A stretch of 64,000 nucleotides of DNA, taken from Pseudoxanthomonas broegbernensis (GTDB lineage: Bacteria; Pseudomonadota; Gammaproteobacteria; Xanthomonadales; Xanthomonadaceae). The stretch's first letter is position 1, and each line of letters starts with the position of its first letter. Both the position numbers and the translations under genes were made by a program. The DNA lies in assembly GCF_014202435.1 (NCBI RefSeq), contig NZ_JACHGU010000001.1:62001-126000 (forward strand), given 5' to 3'. Shown here piece after piece: positions 36,184 through 45,733 of this stretch. The notes beneath the pieces are model-generated. The model did no database searches. It was not told the origin of the DNA and saw nothing but the letters and a program-made list of their open reading frames with translations.

Positions 36184-37482
36184 ATGACCCCCGAGCGTTC
36201 CGCCTACATGACCGGCTTCGGCAACGAGTTCGCCACCGAGGCGATTCCCGGCACCCTGCCCGAAGGCCAGAACTCGCCGCAGCGCGCCGCCCGTGGCCTG
36301 TACGCCGAGCAGTTCTCGGCCACCGCCTTCACCGCCCCGCGCGCGCACAACCGCCGCAGTTGGCTGTACCGCATCCGCCCGGCGGCCGTGCATGGCGACT
36401 TCGCCCCGTTCGCCCAGCATGCCTTCCACAACGACTTCGGCCGCGGCCCGGTGGCGCCGGACCAGATGCGCTGGGACCCGCTGCCGTCGCCGAAGGCGCC
36501 GACCGACTTCGTCGAGGGCCTGTACACGGTGGCCGGCAACGGCTCGGCCGAGGCGCAGCAGGGTGTGGCCATCCACCTGTACGCGGCCGACCGCGGCATG
36601 GCCGGCCGGTTCTTCTACGACGCCGACGGCGAACTGCTGCTGGTGCCGCAGCAGGGAAGGCTGCGCATCGCCACCGAGCTGGGCGTGCTGGAGCTGGAGC
36701 CGCAGCAGGTGGCGGTGATCCCGCGCGGCATCCGCTTCCGCGTCGAGCTGCCCGACGGGCCGTCGCGCGGCTACGTGCTGGAGAACTTCGGCGCGCACCT
36801 GCGCCTGCCGGAACTGGGGCCGATCGGTTCCAACGGCCTGGCCAACCCGCGCGACTTCCAGGCCCCGGTGGCCGCCTACGAGGACGTCGAGGGCGAGTTC
36901 GAGCTGGTGGCCAAGTTCCAGGGCCACCTGTGGCGCGCGGACATCGGCCACAGCCCCCTGGACGTGGTGGCCTGGCACGGCAACTGCGCCCCGTACCGCT
37001 ACGACCTGCGCCGCTTCAACGCCATCGGCTCGATCAGCTTCGACCACCCGGACCCGTCGATCTTCACCGTGCTCACCTCGCCCAGCGACACGCCGGGCAC
37101 GGCCAACGTCGACTTCGCCATCTTCCCGCCGCGCTGGCTGGTGGCGCAGCACAGCTTCCGCCCGCCCTGGTTCCACCGTAACGTGGCCAGCGAGTTCATG
37201 GGCCTGGTGCACGGCGCCTACGACGCCAAGGCCGAGGGCTTCCAGCCGGGAGGCGCGTCGCTGCACAACTGCATGAGCGGGCACGGCCCGGACGCGGCGA
37301 CGTTCGACAAGGCCTCGAATGCGGACCTGTCCATGCCCGACGTGATCGCCGACACCATGGCCTTCATGTTCGAGACCCGCGCGGTGCTGCGCCCCACCGC
37401 GCAGGCGCTGGCGGCCCCGCATCGCCAGCAGGGCTACCGCCAGTGCTGGGCCGGGCTGAGGCGCAACTTCCAGCATCCGTAG
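36184..37482 (+). CDS. hmgA: homogentisate 1,2-dioxygenase
   Basis: 432 residues, full length. It opens homogentisate to maleylacetoacetate. The N-terminus ([20 protein letters not shown]) is typical, and the C-terminal iron site is recognisable in [18 protein letters not shown] (His, Glu) and [15 protein letters not shown] (His). Second gene of the tyrosine/phenylalanine catabolic unit behind hpd. The next steps (maleylacetoacetate isomerase, fumarylacetoacetase) are not in the window. Loss of this gene usually gives brown pyomelanin. Confidence 0.96.
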   Translation: MTPERSAYMTGFGNEFATEAIPGTLPEGQNSPQRAARGLYAEQFSATAFTAPRAHNRRSWLYRIRPAAVHGDFAPFAQHAFHNDFGRGPVAPDQMRWDPLPSPKAPTDFVEGLYTVAGNGSAEAQQGVAIHLYAADRGMAGRFFYDADGELLLVPQQGRLRIATELGVLELEPQQVAVIPRGIRFRVELPDGPSRGYVLENFGAHLRLPELGPIGSNGLANPRDFQAPVAAYEDVEGEFELVAKFQGHLWRADIGHSPLDVVAWHGNCAPYRYDLRRFNAIGSISFDHPDPSIFTVLTSPSDTPGTANVDFAIFPPRWLVAQHSFRPPWFHRNVASEFMGLVHGAYDAKAEGFQPGGASLHNCMSGHGPDAATFDKASNADLSMPDVIADTMAFMFETRAVLRPTAQALAAPHRQQGYRQCWAGLRRNFQHP

Positions 37483-37641
37483 GGCCGGGCGTGCGGGCCG
37501 GCGGCCCGCGATGCCGGCGCGCGGCCATTCCCGGCTTCGGGGCGGTGCCGGTCCTGGTGGGAGGCGCGGCGCATGCTGCGCTCTTCGCCTGGCGTTGACG
37601 ACGCCTTTGCCAGCCTGCCCGCATCCACCGCGGGGAACACC

Positions 37642-38286
37642 ATGCCGTTGCGATTGCCCGATGCCGCCACGCCCGGCGTGGCCCTGTTCCTGGCCCTGTT
37701 CCTGGCCGCCTGCACCCAGCCGCCGCCGGCCGCCGGCCGCTCCGACGCGCAGGCCGACGATCCGTTCATGGACCAGCCGGCCGAGGCCGTGCCGCCCGCC
37801 ACCGCCCCCGGCGCGGCCGCCGCGCTGGCGCCGCCGACGGCAGACTTCTCCGGCCTCGGCCCGGTGCCCTTCGGTGCCGAGGCCGAGGCACTGAGGCGCG
37901 CCTGGGACGGGCCGCTGGAAGGCGCCCCCGATCCGGCCGATGCGGCGGCCTGCCATTACCTGTTCCCGCCGCCGCGCTCCGGGCAGGGCTACGGCACCGC
38001 GTTCATGGTCGAAGGCGGCCGCTTCGTGCGGGTGGACGTGGACGACCGCGCGGTCATCGCGCCCGGCGGCGGCCGCATCGGCATGCAGGCGGAGGACATC
38101 GCCCTGCTGTACGCGGGACGGATCGAGGAGCGCCCGCACAAGTACGTGGAAGGCGGCCGCTACCTGCGCATCGCCGGCGAGGGCAGCGACGCGGTGCTGG
38201 TGTTCGAGACCGATGCGCAAGGCACCGTACAGGCGTGGCGCATCGGCCTGCCGCCGCAGGTGGACTACGTGGAAGGCTGCAGTTGA
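37642..38286 (+). CDS. hypothetical lipoprotein
   Basis: 214 residues from ATG 37642 (GGGGAA ahead). Lipobox FLAACTQ marks a lipoprotein; a Pro/Ala-rich linker to residue 70 precedes a beta-rich domain that begins DFSGLGPVPFGAEAEALRRA, a pattern seen in small periplasmic proteins that compare a value against a LysM-free beta-sandwich. Conserved-looking AACHYLFPP and a C-terminal VDYVEGCS supply two cysteines, possibly a disulfide. Co-directional with the antiporter gene 86 bases downstream. No function recognised. Confidence 0.72.
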   Translation: MPLRLPDAATPGVALFLALFLAACTQPPPAAGRSDAQADDPFMDQPAEAVPPATAPGAAAALAPPTADFSGLGPVPFGAEAEALRRAWDGPLEGAPDPADAAACHYLFPPPRSGQGYGTAFMVEGGRFVRVDVDDRAVIAPGGGRIGMQAEDIALLYAGRIEERPHKYVEGGRYLRIAGEGSDAVLVFETDAQGTVQAWRIGLPPQVDYVEGCS

Positions 38287-38372
38287 TCCGCCGCCGGCCG
38301 TGGCATGCGGCCGGTGGCCACGGCCGCCGCCGGGCATAGAATCGCCCGGGGAAGAACCGCGAGGGGATTGCA

Positions 38373-39320
38373 ATGGCCGAGGCATTGGGATGGTTCGCGC
38401 TGGGCTTGCTGCTGCTGGGCCTGGGTGGCGATTCGGCGGTCAAGGGCGTATCCGGGCTGGCCCAGCGGCTGGGGATGCGCCCGTTCGTGGCCGGCCTGCT
38501 GCTGCTGGCCTTCGGCACCTCGCTGCCGGAACTGGCGGTCAACCTGCGCGCGCTGGCGCAGCAGCAGCCGCACCTGGCGCTGGGCAATGCCGTCGGCAGC
38601 AACCTGGTCAACCTGGGCCTGACCCTGGGCCTGGCGGCGCTGGCCGCGCCGCTGCTGCAGCGGGCGCGGATGCACGTGCCTCTGCTGGTGCTGCTGGCGG
38701 TGGCCTCGCTGGCGCTGATGGTGTTCGGCCTGGACGGCTATGTGGACCGCATCGAGGGCGCGGTGCTGCTGGCCGGCTTCGTGGCGGCGGTGGCGTTCCT
38801 GCTGCGCCAGGCGCGGCGCGAAGCGGGCGAGGTGCAGGGCGCGATCGCCGCCTTCGCCGCCACCCGCACGGAACTGGCGCTCAACCTGCTGCGCCTGGCC
38901 ATCGCCATCGCGCTGCTGTTCTACGGCGCGCGCTGGGTGGTGGCCGGCGGCCTGGCCCTGGGCGAGGCCTGGGGCCTGACCCCGCTGATGGCGGGCCTGC
39001 TGCCGGTGGCCATCGGCACGGCGCTGCCGGAGATCGCCGCGGCGGTGATGGCCGCGCGGCGCGGGCAGGGCGACCTGGTGGCCGGGCACGTGATCGGTTC
39101 GAGCCTGTTCAACCTGCTGGTGATCGTGGGCGGCATGGCGGTGCTGCAGCCGCTGGCGCTGCCGGCCTCGTTCGTGAAGCTGGAGCTGCCCGCCGCCGTG
39201 GTGCTGGTGCTGGTGCTCTATCCGATGCTGCGCAGCGACCACCGGGTCGGCCGCGGCGAGGGGGCGGTGCTGGTCGCGGTGTTCGCGGCCTGGGTGGCGC
39301 TGGAGCTGCTGTTGATCTGA
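38373..39320 (+). CDS. calcium/sodium antiporter, CaCA family (YrbG-like)
   Basis: 315 residues, ten membrane helices in two inverted halves. Each half has the alpha-repeat with the ion-binding acidic residue: LLLAFGTSLPELAVNLRA plus GNAVGSNLVNLGL, and LLPVAIGTALPEIAAAVMAA plus GHVIGSSLFNLLVI. This GTSLPE / GTALPE pair is diagnostic. It exchanges Ca2+ for Na+ or H+ across the inner membrane. Its neighbour on the other strand is the Mrp Na+/H+ antiporter, so this is an ion-homeostasis area. Confidence 0.92.
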   Translation: MAEALGWFALGLLLLGLGGDSAVKGVSGLAQRLGMRPFVAGLLLLAFGTSLPELAVNLRALAQQQPHLALGNAVGSNLVNLGLTLGLAALAAPLLQRARMHVPLLVLLAVASLALMVFGLDGYVDRIEGAVLLAGFVAAVAFLLRQARREAGEVQGAIAAFAATRTELALNLLRLAIAIALLFYGARWVVAGGLALGEAWGLTPLMAGLLPVAIGTALPEIAAAVMAARRGQGDLVAGHVIGSSLFNLLVIVGGMAVLQPLALPASFVKLELPAAVVLVLVLYPMLRSDHRVGRGEGAVLVAVFAAWVALELLLI

Positions 39321-39446
39321 TCGGCTCCGACGCCGGTAGCCCGTGGCGCGACGGCCCCATCCGAAGTCGGCTTCCCAACAGCAGCGTTGCCGCCGCCACC
39401 CGGCTCCATGCCGCGCACAAGGCCGGCCCCGTCGATCCGTCCCGGC

Positions 39447-39809
39447 TCAACTCGCCGCCGGATCGCCCTCGTCCGTGTCCGCTTCCGGCTCCACGCCGGG
39501 CTGCGGCGGGCGCTCGGCCATGTGCAGCGACAGCGCCGCCTTGGCCATCAGGTGCGCGCTGATCGGCGCGGTGATGAACAGGAAGGCGGTGATCAGCAGC
39601 TCGCGCGGCTGCGGGTCGGTGTCGGCCAGCACGTGGTAGCCGACCGAGGCCAGCAGCACGCAGCCCACGCCCAGGGTGCTGGCCTTGGTCGGCCCGTGCA
39701 GGCGCTTGAAGAACTCCGACAGCTTCACCAGGCTGTACGAGCCGACCAGGATGAAGAAGCAGCCCATGGCCAGCAGCAGGGTGAGCACGATGGCGAAGAC
39801 CCAGCTCAT
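39447..39809 (-). CDS. mrpG: Mrp-type cation/H+ antiporter subunit G
   Basis: 120 residues, three membrane helices. The family motif KRLHGPTKASTLGVGCVLLAS is intact. Last gene of the six-gene Mrp (Pha) operon; its ATG overlaps the mrpF stop by four bases. The charged C-terminal tail (GVEPEADTDEGDPAAS) is longer than usual. Subunit G is needed for assembly of the whole Na+(K+)/H+ antiporter complex in the inner membrane. Confidence 0.93.
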   Translation of the reverse strand: MSWVFAIVLTLLLAMGCFFILVGSYSLVKLSEFFKRLHGPTKASTLGVGCVLLASVGYHVLADTDPQPRELLITAFLFITAPISAHLMAKAALSLHMAERPPQPGVEPEADTDEGDPAAS

Positions 39810-40090
39810 TCGACGATGTCCCGGCGCAGCACGTACTTGCTCAGCACCACGGTGCCGACGAAGCCGAGCATGGCGATGATCAGCGCCACCTCGAAGTACA
39901 CCGCCGTGCCCAGATGCATGCCGAACAGGATGGTCTGGGCGATGGTGGCCACGAACAGCGTGTCCAGCGCCAGGATCCGGTCCGGCACCGTGGGCCCGCG
40001 CAGCAGCCGGTACAGGGCCAGCAGCATGCCCACCCCCACCAGGTGCATGGCCACGATAATGGCGCAGGCCACCAGGTACTGCGGCGTCAC
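39806..40090 (-). CDS. mrpF: Mrp-type cation/H+ antiporter subunit F
   Basis: 94 residues from GTG 40090, whose GTGA overlaps the mrpE stop. Three membrane helices with the conserved RLLRGPTVPDRILALDTL segment (Asp needed for activity in homologues). Small membrane subunit of the antiporter, translationally coupled on both sides. Confidence 0.92.
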   Translation of the reverse strand: MTPQYLVACAIIVAMHLVGVGMLLALYRLLRGPTVPDRILALDTLFVATIAQTILFGMHLGTAVYFEVALIIAMLGFVGTVVLSKYVLRRDIVE

Positions 40091-40587
40091 GGGAAGATCT
40101 CCATCAGCGGCACCTCGTAGCGCGACTTGATTTCGGCGATCACCGCCTCCGGGTCCTTCAGGTCCAGCACGTGGACCAGGAGGTGGCGGCGGTCGTCGGA
40201 CAGCGAGGCCGAGACCGTGCCCGGGGTCAGGGTGATGATGCTGGTCAAGGTGGCGATGCCGTGGATGTTGTCGATGTCCAGCGGCAGCCAGACGAAGCCC
40301 GGGGTGATCTTCGCCTCGTCGCCCAGCACCTGCCGGGCCACGGTGATGTTGCAGCGGACGATGTCCAGCAGGATCGTCGCCACCAGCCGCGGCAGCCGGT
40401 ACAGGCGGCCGATCCTGGCGAACTCGCGGTCCAGGCGCGCGGCGAACGGCGGGATCAGCAGCGCCAGCAGCAGCGCCATCGCCACCTGGCCGGCGCTGAT
40501 CTCGTCGTTCATCAGCAGCCAGAAGCAGAACACCATCACGCTCAGGGGAGGCGAGGGCAGCCAGCGCTTGCGCCATTTCCAGGCCAT
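40087..40587 (-). CDS. mrpE: Mrp-type cation/H+ antiporter subunit E
   Basis: 166 residues. Two N-terminal membrane helices (PLSVMVFCFWLLMN and QVAMALLLALLIPPFAARL) and a soluble C-terminal domain with the family pattern LLDIVRCNITVARQVL and TLTSIITLTPGTVSA. ATG 40587 is used; GTG 40593 would overlap the mrpD stop. Located between mrpD and mrpF as in other Mrp operons; required for stable complex assembly. Confidence 0.93.
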   Translation of the reverse strand: MAWKWRKRWLPSPPLSVMVFCFWLLMNDEISAGQVAMALLLALLIPPFAARLDREFARIGRLYRLPRLVATILLDIVRCNITVARQVLGDEAKITPGFVWLPLDIDNIHGIATLTSIITLTPGTVSASLSDDRRHLLVHVLDLKDPEAVIAEIKSRYEVPLMEIFP

Positions 40588-40589
40588 GC

Positions 40590-42155
40590 TCACGGCTCCC
40601 TGCGCACGGGCACGGTCCCGCGCACCTGCTGCACGTAGTCGCCCGGCGCCTGCAGTTGCGCCGCCGCGGCGCGGGTGTAGTCCAGCAGCGGCGCGGCGGC
40701 CAGCGCCATCGCGATGCCGTAGCCCACCAGCAGCATCGTGGCCGCCGTCTCCAGCGGCCGGCTGGGCGCCGGCGCCAGGGCGTCGGCCGGGGTGTATTCG
40801 GCCAGGCGCTCCGGCGTGGCGTCGGGCCAGGGCTCCACCCGCCAGAACAGGCGGGTGCCCGCGCGCGCCAGCCCGACCAGCATCATGAAGCTGCTGCCCA
40901 GCACCAGCAGCCAGATCCAGAACGTGCGCGGGCCGGCGGGGACCGCCTCCAGCAGCATGAGCTTGCCGATGAAGCCCGACAGCGGCGGCAGCCCCGCCAG
41001 CGAGACCGCCACCAGCAGGAACAGCACGCCGGGGACGGCGCGGTTGGGCAGCGCGGCGATGCGGTCCTTGTGGTCGTCCGCCCGGCCGCGGCGGCGGCGG
41101 ATCAGGTCGGCCAGCAGGAACAGGGCCGCCCCGGCGAACGTGCTGTGCGCCAGGTAGTACAGCCCGGCGGCGACGGTGCCGGGTCGTGCCAGGGCGAAGG
41201 CGACGAACAGCGTCGCCGCCGAGGCCAGCACCAGGTAGGCGGCCAGCGCGCGCAGCCGCTGCACCGCCAGCACGCCCAGCGACGCCAGCGCCAGCGTGGC
41301 CGCGCCCAGCAGCAGCAGCGCCGGCCAGGCGAATCCGTCCAGCGGACCGGCCGCGCCGAAGCTCAGCGTGCCCACGCGCAGCACGGCGTACAGGCCCACC
41401 TTGGTCATCACCGCGAACAGCGCGGCCACCGCCGCCGGCGCATGGGTATAGGTTTCCGGCAGCCACAGGTACATCGGCAGCAGCGCGGCCTTGGCACAGA
41501 ACACCACCAGCAGCAGGCCCGCGGCGGCCTGCACCAATGCCTGGTCCTGCGCCGGCGCTTCGGCCACGCGCACCGCCAGCTCGGCCAGGTTGAGCGTGCC
41601 CAGCAGCCCGTACAGCAGGCCCAGCGCGATCAGGAACAGGGTCGAGGCGGCGATGTTGAACGCCACGTAGTGCAGGCCGGCGCGCAGCCGGTCGCCGCGG
41701 CCGCCGCTGAGCAGCAGCCCGTAGGAGGCGATCAGCAGCACCTCGAAGAACACGAACAGGTTGAACACGTCGCCGGTGAGGAAGGCGCCGTTGAGGCCCA
41801 TCATCTGGAACTGGAAGAACGCATGGAAGTGCGGCGCGCGCCGGTCCCAGCCGGCGCAGGCGTGCAGCAGGCAGGCCACCGCCAGCAGCAGGCCGACCAG
41901 CAGCATCAGCGCCGACAGCCGGTCCACCATCAGCACGATGCCCAGGCGCGAGGGCCAGTCGCCCAGCAGGTACACGGCGATGCGGCCGCTGTCGGCCTCG
42001 CGCGCCAGCAGGCAGGCCACCGCCAGCATCGCCGCCAGCGAGGTCCAGGCCACGATGCGCTGCGGCAGCATGCCGAAGCGGCGGTGCTCGAAGAACAGCG
42101 CCAGCGCCGCGGCGAACAGCGGGATCAGCACCGGCAGCAGCGGCAGGTGGTTCAT
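40590..42155 (-). CDS. mrpD: Mrp-type cation/H+ antiporter subunit D
   Basis: 521 residues, about 14 membrane helices, homologous to complex I NuoM/N. The proton-path Glu is in LFVFFEVLLIASYGLLL and the broken helix with Lys in FCAKAALLPMYLWLPETYTH; HSTFAGAALFLLADLI follows. One of the two proton/cation-translocating subunits. ATG 42155 overlaps the mrpC stop by four bases. Confidence 0.95.
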   Translation of the reverse strand: MNHLPLLPVLIPLFAAALALFFEHRRFGMLPQRIVAWTSLAAMLAVACLLAREADSGRIAVYLLGDWPSRLGIVLMVDRLSALMLLVGLLLAVACLLHACAGWDRRAPHFHAFFQFQMMGLNGAFLTGDVFNLFVFFEVLLIASYGLLLSGGRGDRLRAGLHYVAFNIAASTLFLIALGLLYGLLGTLNLAELAVRVAEAPAQDQALVQAAAGLLLVVFCAKAALLPMYLWLPETYTHAPAAVAALFAVMTKVGLYAVLRVGTLSFGAAGPLDGFAWPALLLLGAATLALASLGVLAVQRLRALAAYLVLASAATLFVAFALARPGTVAAGLYYLAHSTFAGAALFLLADLIRRRRGRADDHKDRIAALPNRAVPGVLFLLVAVSLAGLPPLSGFIGKLMLLEAVPAGPRTFWIWLLVLGSSFMMLVGLARAGTRLFWRVEPWPDATPERLAEYTPADALAPAPSRPLETAATMLLVGYGIAMALAAAPLLDYTRAAAAQLQAPGDYVQQVRGTVPVRREP

Positions 42156-42604
42156 GCGCCGCCCCCGGTCGGTGCGCCGCCGGCGTCCGCGGCCGCTTCC
42201 TCGGCGGCCTGCGCGGCCTCGCGCGCCTCTTCGAGGCGCCGCCGCTCGGCGCGCTGGAACTCCAGTTCCGCGCGCCTGCCGTCGACGTGGTCGCTGTGGT
42301 TGTCGGCGCGGCTGCGGATCGCCAGGACGATGCTCACCGCGGTCATGGCGAAGGCGATGACGATGGCGGTCAGCACCAGCGCCTGCGGCAGCGGGTCGGT
42401 GTGGTGGGCCAGGTCGGCGGCCACGCCGTCGCGCAGCACCGGCGGCATGCCCGGCACCAGCCGCCCGCCGGCGAAGATCAGCAGGTTGGTCGCATACGAC
42501 AGCAGGGTCAGGCCCAGGATCACGTCGAAGCTGCGCGCGCGCAGCAGCAGGTACACACCCGCGGCGGTGAGGATTCCGATCGCGCTGGACATGGCCAGTT
42601 CCAT
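42152..42604 (-). CDS. mrpC: Mrp-type cation/H+ antiporter subunit C (extended tail)
   Basis: 150 residues; NuoK-like, three membrane helices (GILTAAGVYLLLRAR, GLTLLSYATNLLIFAGG, QALVLTAIVIAFAMTAV). Usual MrpC ends near residue 110-115; here a charged helical tail follows (ELEFQRAERRRLEEAREAAQ), likely coiled coil. ATG 42604 shares a base with the mrpAB stop (TGATG). Part of the Mrp operon. Confidence 0.93.
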   Translation of the reverse strand: MELAMSSAIGILTAAGVYLLLRARSFDVILGLTLLSYATNLLIFAGGRLVPGMPPVLRDGVAADLAHHTDPLPQALVLTAIVIAFAMTAVSIVLAIRSRADNHSDHVDGRRAELEFQRAERRRLEEAREAAQAAEEAAADAGGAPTGGGA

Positions 42605-45441
42605 CAGGCGTTCGGCTCCGCGGTGCGGGTGGAGCGCAGGCCCGGCTCGACGATGCCGGCATGCGCCAGGCGGGTGCGCGAAGGCTTGATCGTACCCAGC
42701 ATCGACAGGATCAGCATGGCCCCGCCGAACACCACCAGGTACACGCCCGTGTCGAAGCCGATGGCGCTGGCCAGCGGCACCTGGCCGACCACCGGCAGGC
42801 GCAGGTCCAGGTGGCCGCTGGTCAGGAACGGCGCGTCGAACAGCAGCGAGGCCGCGCCGCTCAGCCCGGCCACCAGCAGGCCCACGCCGATGCAGCGGAT
42901 GTAGTCGAAGCCGAAGCGCGACTCCACCGAGGCCGCGCCCTGGATCACGTACTGGATCAGCAGCGGCACCGCCAGCACCAGGCCGGCGATGAAGCCGCCG
43001 CCGGGCGCGTTGTGCCCGCGCAGGAACAGGAACACCGATACGGTCAGGGTCAGCGGGAACATCAACTGGGCCAGGTCGGCCGGCACCGGCAGCTTGATCG
43101 GCGGGCCGAACATGACCTTGTCCGGCGCCATCCGCGCGCGCCGCAGCAGGGCGTGCACGATCAGCGCGGCCACGCCGAACACGGTGATCTCGCCGAAGGT
43201 ATCGAAGCCGCGGAAGTCCACCAGGATCACGTTGACCACGTTGCGGCCGTAGGCTTCCGGCAGCGAACGCGCCAGCATCTCCACGCTGGCCGGGTCGCCG
43301 AGCGGGCGGGTCATCACCGCATAGGCCAGCAGGCCGATGCCCAGGCCGGCGGCGGCGGCCACCGCGATGTCGCGCAGGCGCCGGCGCGGGGTGCGCTCGG
43401 GCGGCGAGCGCGGCGGCAGGTAGTGCAGGCCCAGCAGCAGCAGGGCCAGGCTGACCATCTCCACCAGCAACTGGGTCAGGGCCAGGTCCGGCGCGGACAG
43501 GAACACGAAGGTCAGGCTGACCACCAGCCCGGCGCCGCCGAGCACGACCAGCGCCAGCAGGCGCTGCCGGTACAGGCGGATCGTCCACGCGGTGCAGGCC
43601 ACCAGCACCAGCCACAGCAGCCAGCCCAGCAGCGGCATCGGCTGCGGCGCGTGCCACTGCAGCGGCTCGTGCGCGCCGGACAGGAACGGCGCCGCGCCCG
43701 CGGCCACCGCGGCCAGCACCAGCCACACCAGGCTGCGCTGGAGGCTGCCGTTGGCCACGCGGGTGGTGAAGCGCTCGGCCAGCGCGTACAGCGCGTCCAT
43801 GTTCCAGCGGAACAGGCGCCGGCCCAGCGAGCGGCGCACGATCGCGTGCAGGTTCAGCAGCCGGCGCAGGCCGAAGTACAGGGCGATGCCCCCGGCGATG
43901 CCGGCCAGGCTCATCAGCAGCGGGACGTTGAAGCCGTGCCAGGCCGACAGGCTGTAGGCCGGCATGGCCGGGCCGAGGATGGCGGCGGCGGCGGCGTGCA
44001 GCACGGGCGCCACGGTCCAGGTGGGGAACACGCCCACCGCCACGCACAGCAGCACCAGCACCTCCACCGGGATCTTCATCCAGCGCGGCGGCTCGTGCGG
44101 CTCGTGCCTGACCGCGCGCGGGCCACGGCCGAAGAAGGTCTCGTGCACGAAGCGCAGGCTGTAGGCCACGCCGAACATGGCGTACAGCAGCGCGGCCACG
44201 CCGATCGCCTGGCGCATGGCCTGGTGGCCGGAGATCTCCAGCGCCTGGGCGAAGAACATCTCCTTGGACAGGAAGCCGTTGAGCAGCGGGATGCCGGCCA
44301 TCGCCAGCGAGGCGATGATCGCCAGCGCGCTGGTCATGGGCATGAACCGGCGCAGGTTGCCCAGCCGGCGCATGTCGCGGGTGCCGGTCTCGTGGTCGAT
44401 GATGCCGGCGGCCATGAACAGCGAGGCCTTGAACGTGGCGTGGTTGATGATGTGGAACACGCCGGCCACCACCGCCATCGGCGTGGACAGGCCGAACAGC
44501 AGGGTGATCAGGCCCAGGTGGGAGATGGTCGAGTAGGCCAGCAGGCCCTTGAGGTCGTGCTGGAAGATGGCGAACCAGGCGCCCAGCAACAGGGTGATCG
44601 CGCCGACGCCGCTGACCACGTAGAAGAACAGGTCGGTGCCGGCCAGTGCCGGATGCAGCCGCGCCAGCAGGAACACGCCGGCCTTCACCATGGTGGCCGA
44701 GTGCAGGTAGGCCGACACCGGCGTCGGCGCGGCCATCGCGTGCGGCAGCCAGAAGTGCAGCGGGAACTGCGCGCTCTTGGTGAACACGCCGGCCAGCACC
44801 AGGCCCAGCGCCCACGGGTACAGTTCGCTGGCGCGGATCGCGTCGCCGGCGGCCAGCACCGCGTCCAGTTCGTAGCTGCCGACGATGCGGCCGATCAGCA
44901 GCACGCCGCCCAGCAGGGCCAGGCCGCCGCCGCCGGTGATCGCCAGGGCCATGCGCGCGCCCTCGCGCGCGTCCTGGCGCTGGTACCAGAAGCCGATCAG
45001 CAGGAACGAGCTGATGCTGGTCAGTTCCCAGAACACCAGCATCAGCAGCAGGTTGCCGGCCACCACCACGCCCAGCATCGAACCCATGAACAGCAGCAGG
45101 CAGCCGAAGAAGCGCGGGGCGCTGTCCTCCTCGGCCAGGTAGTAGTGCGCGTACATCACCACCAGCGCGCCCATGGCCAGCACCAGCCCGGCGAACATCC
45201 AGGCCAGGCCGTCCAGGCGCAGGCTCAGGTTCAGGCCGATCTGGGGAATCCAGGCATGGTCCGCGCGCGGCACCCAGCCCTGCAGCACCGCCGGGGTCAG
45301 CCAGGCCAGCAGCGCCAGGCCCAGCAGCGGGGCGGCGGCGGCGAGCCAGGCGCTGGCCGCCCGCGAGCGCGGGCGCAGCCACGCTATCGCCCCAGCCGCC
45401 ACGAACGGCAAGGCGAGCAGGATTTCCAGGAATGGGATCAT
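42604..45441 (-). CDS. mrpA: Mrp-type cation/H+ antiporter fused subunits A and B
   Basis: 945 residues. The N-terminal 780 are MrpA (NuoL-like: LVFWELTSISSFLLIGFWY with the Glu, GVFTKSAQFPLHFWLPHAM with the Lys, and the DUF4040/MrpA C-terminal domain with VDFRGFDTFGEITVFG). The last 150 are MrpB (FLFLRGHNAPGGGFIAGLVL and GFDTGVYLVVFGGAML). Such AB fusions define group-2 (Pha/Sha) Mrp operons. Start ATG 45441 fits the conserved N-terminus but lacks a good ribosome site; ATG 45507 is an in-frame alternative. First gene of the operon; the complex expels Na+ or K+ for H+ and supports pH and salt tolerance. Confidence 0.94.
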   Translation of the reverse strand: MIPFLEILLALPFVAAGAIAWLRPRSRAASAWLAAAAPLLGLALLAWLTPAVLQGWVPRADHAWIPQIGLNLSLRLDGLAWMFAGLVLAMGALVVMYAHYYLAEEDSAPRFFGCLLLFMGSMLGVVVAGNLLLMLVFWELTSISSFLLIGFWYQRQDAREGARMALAITGGGGLALLGGVLLIGRIVGSYELDAVLAAGDAIRASELYPWALGLVLAGVFTKSAQFPLHFWLPHAMAAPTPVSAYLHSATMVKAGVFLLARLHPALAGTDLFFYVVSGVGAITLLLGAWFAIFQHDLKGLLAYSTISHLGLITLLFGLSTPMAVVAGVFHIINHATFKASLFMAAGIIDHETGTRDMRRLGNLRRFMPMTSALAIIASLAMAGIPLLNGFLSKEMFFAQALEISGHQAMRQAIGVAALLYAMFGVAYSLRFVHETFFGRGPRAVRHEPHEPPRWMKIPVEVLVLLCVAVGVFPTWTVAPVLHAAAAAILGPAMPAYSLSAWHGFNVPLLMSLAGIAGGIALYFGLRRLLNLHAIVRRSLGRRLFRWNMDALYALAERFTTRVANGSLQRSLVWLVLAAVAAGAAPFLSGAHEPLQWHAPQPMPLLGWLLWLVLVACTAWTIRLYRQRLLALVVLGGAGLVVSLTFVFLSAPDLALTQLLVEMVSLALLLLGLHYLPPRSPPERTPRRRLRDIAVAAAAGLGIGLLAYAVMTRPLGDPASVEMLARSLPEAYGRNVVNVILVDFRGFDTFGEITVFGVAALIVHALLRRARMAPDKVMFGPPIKLPVPADLAQLMFPLTLTVSVFLFLRGHNAPGGGFIAGLVLAVPLLIQYVIQGAASVESRFGFDYIRCIGVGLLVAGLSGAASLLFDAPFLTSGHLDLRLPVVGQVPLASAIGFDTGVYLVVFGGAMLILSMLGTIKPSRTRLAHAGIVEPGLRSTRTAEPNA

Positions 45442-45733
45442 CCGGGAGGCGGGGATCGGTGGTCTTTCGGGGGCGCCCGAGTGTAGCAGCCAGGCGCTGA
45501 ATCCCATGGCAGCGCGGCTCGCGGATGCAAGGCGAGCGGCCTCGACCCCGCGCCCCCAGGAGTGCGGACGGCGGCGGCGCTCGCGGGCGCACCCGCGCGA
45601 TGAGCGGTCGCGCCGGACGGATGATTCGTTCCTCCGGCGGCGGGCGGGCGCTGCCCGCGCTTCCCGGTCGATGGGAATGGAGCGCCGCTATCCTGTGCCC
45701 TGGCGGACGGCATCGGCAGGACGGGGGGGCGGC

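Noticed and set aside
42661-45486. Open frame of about 940 codons on the plus strand over mrpAB
   Set aside because: Gln/His/Arg-rich antisense shadow of a clear Mrp subunit; no recognisable domain.
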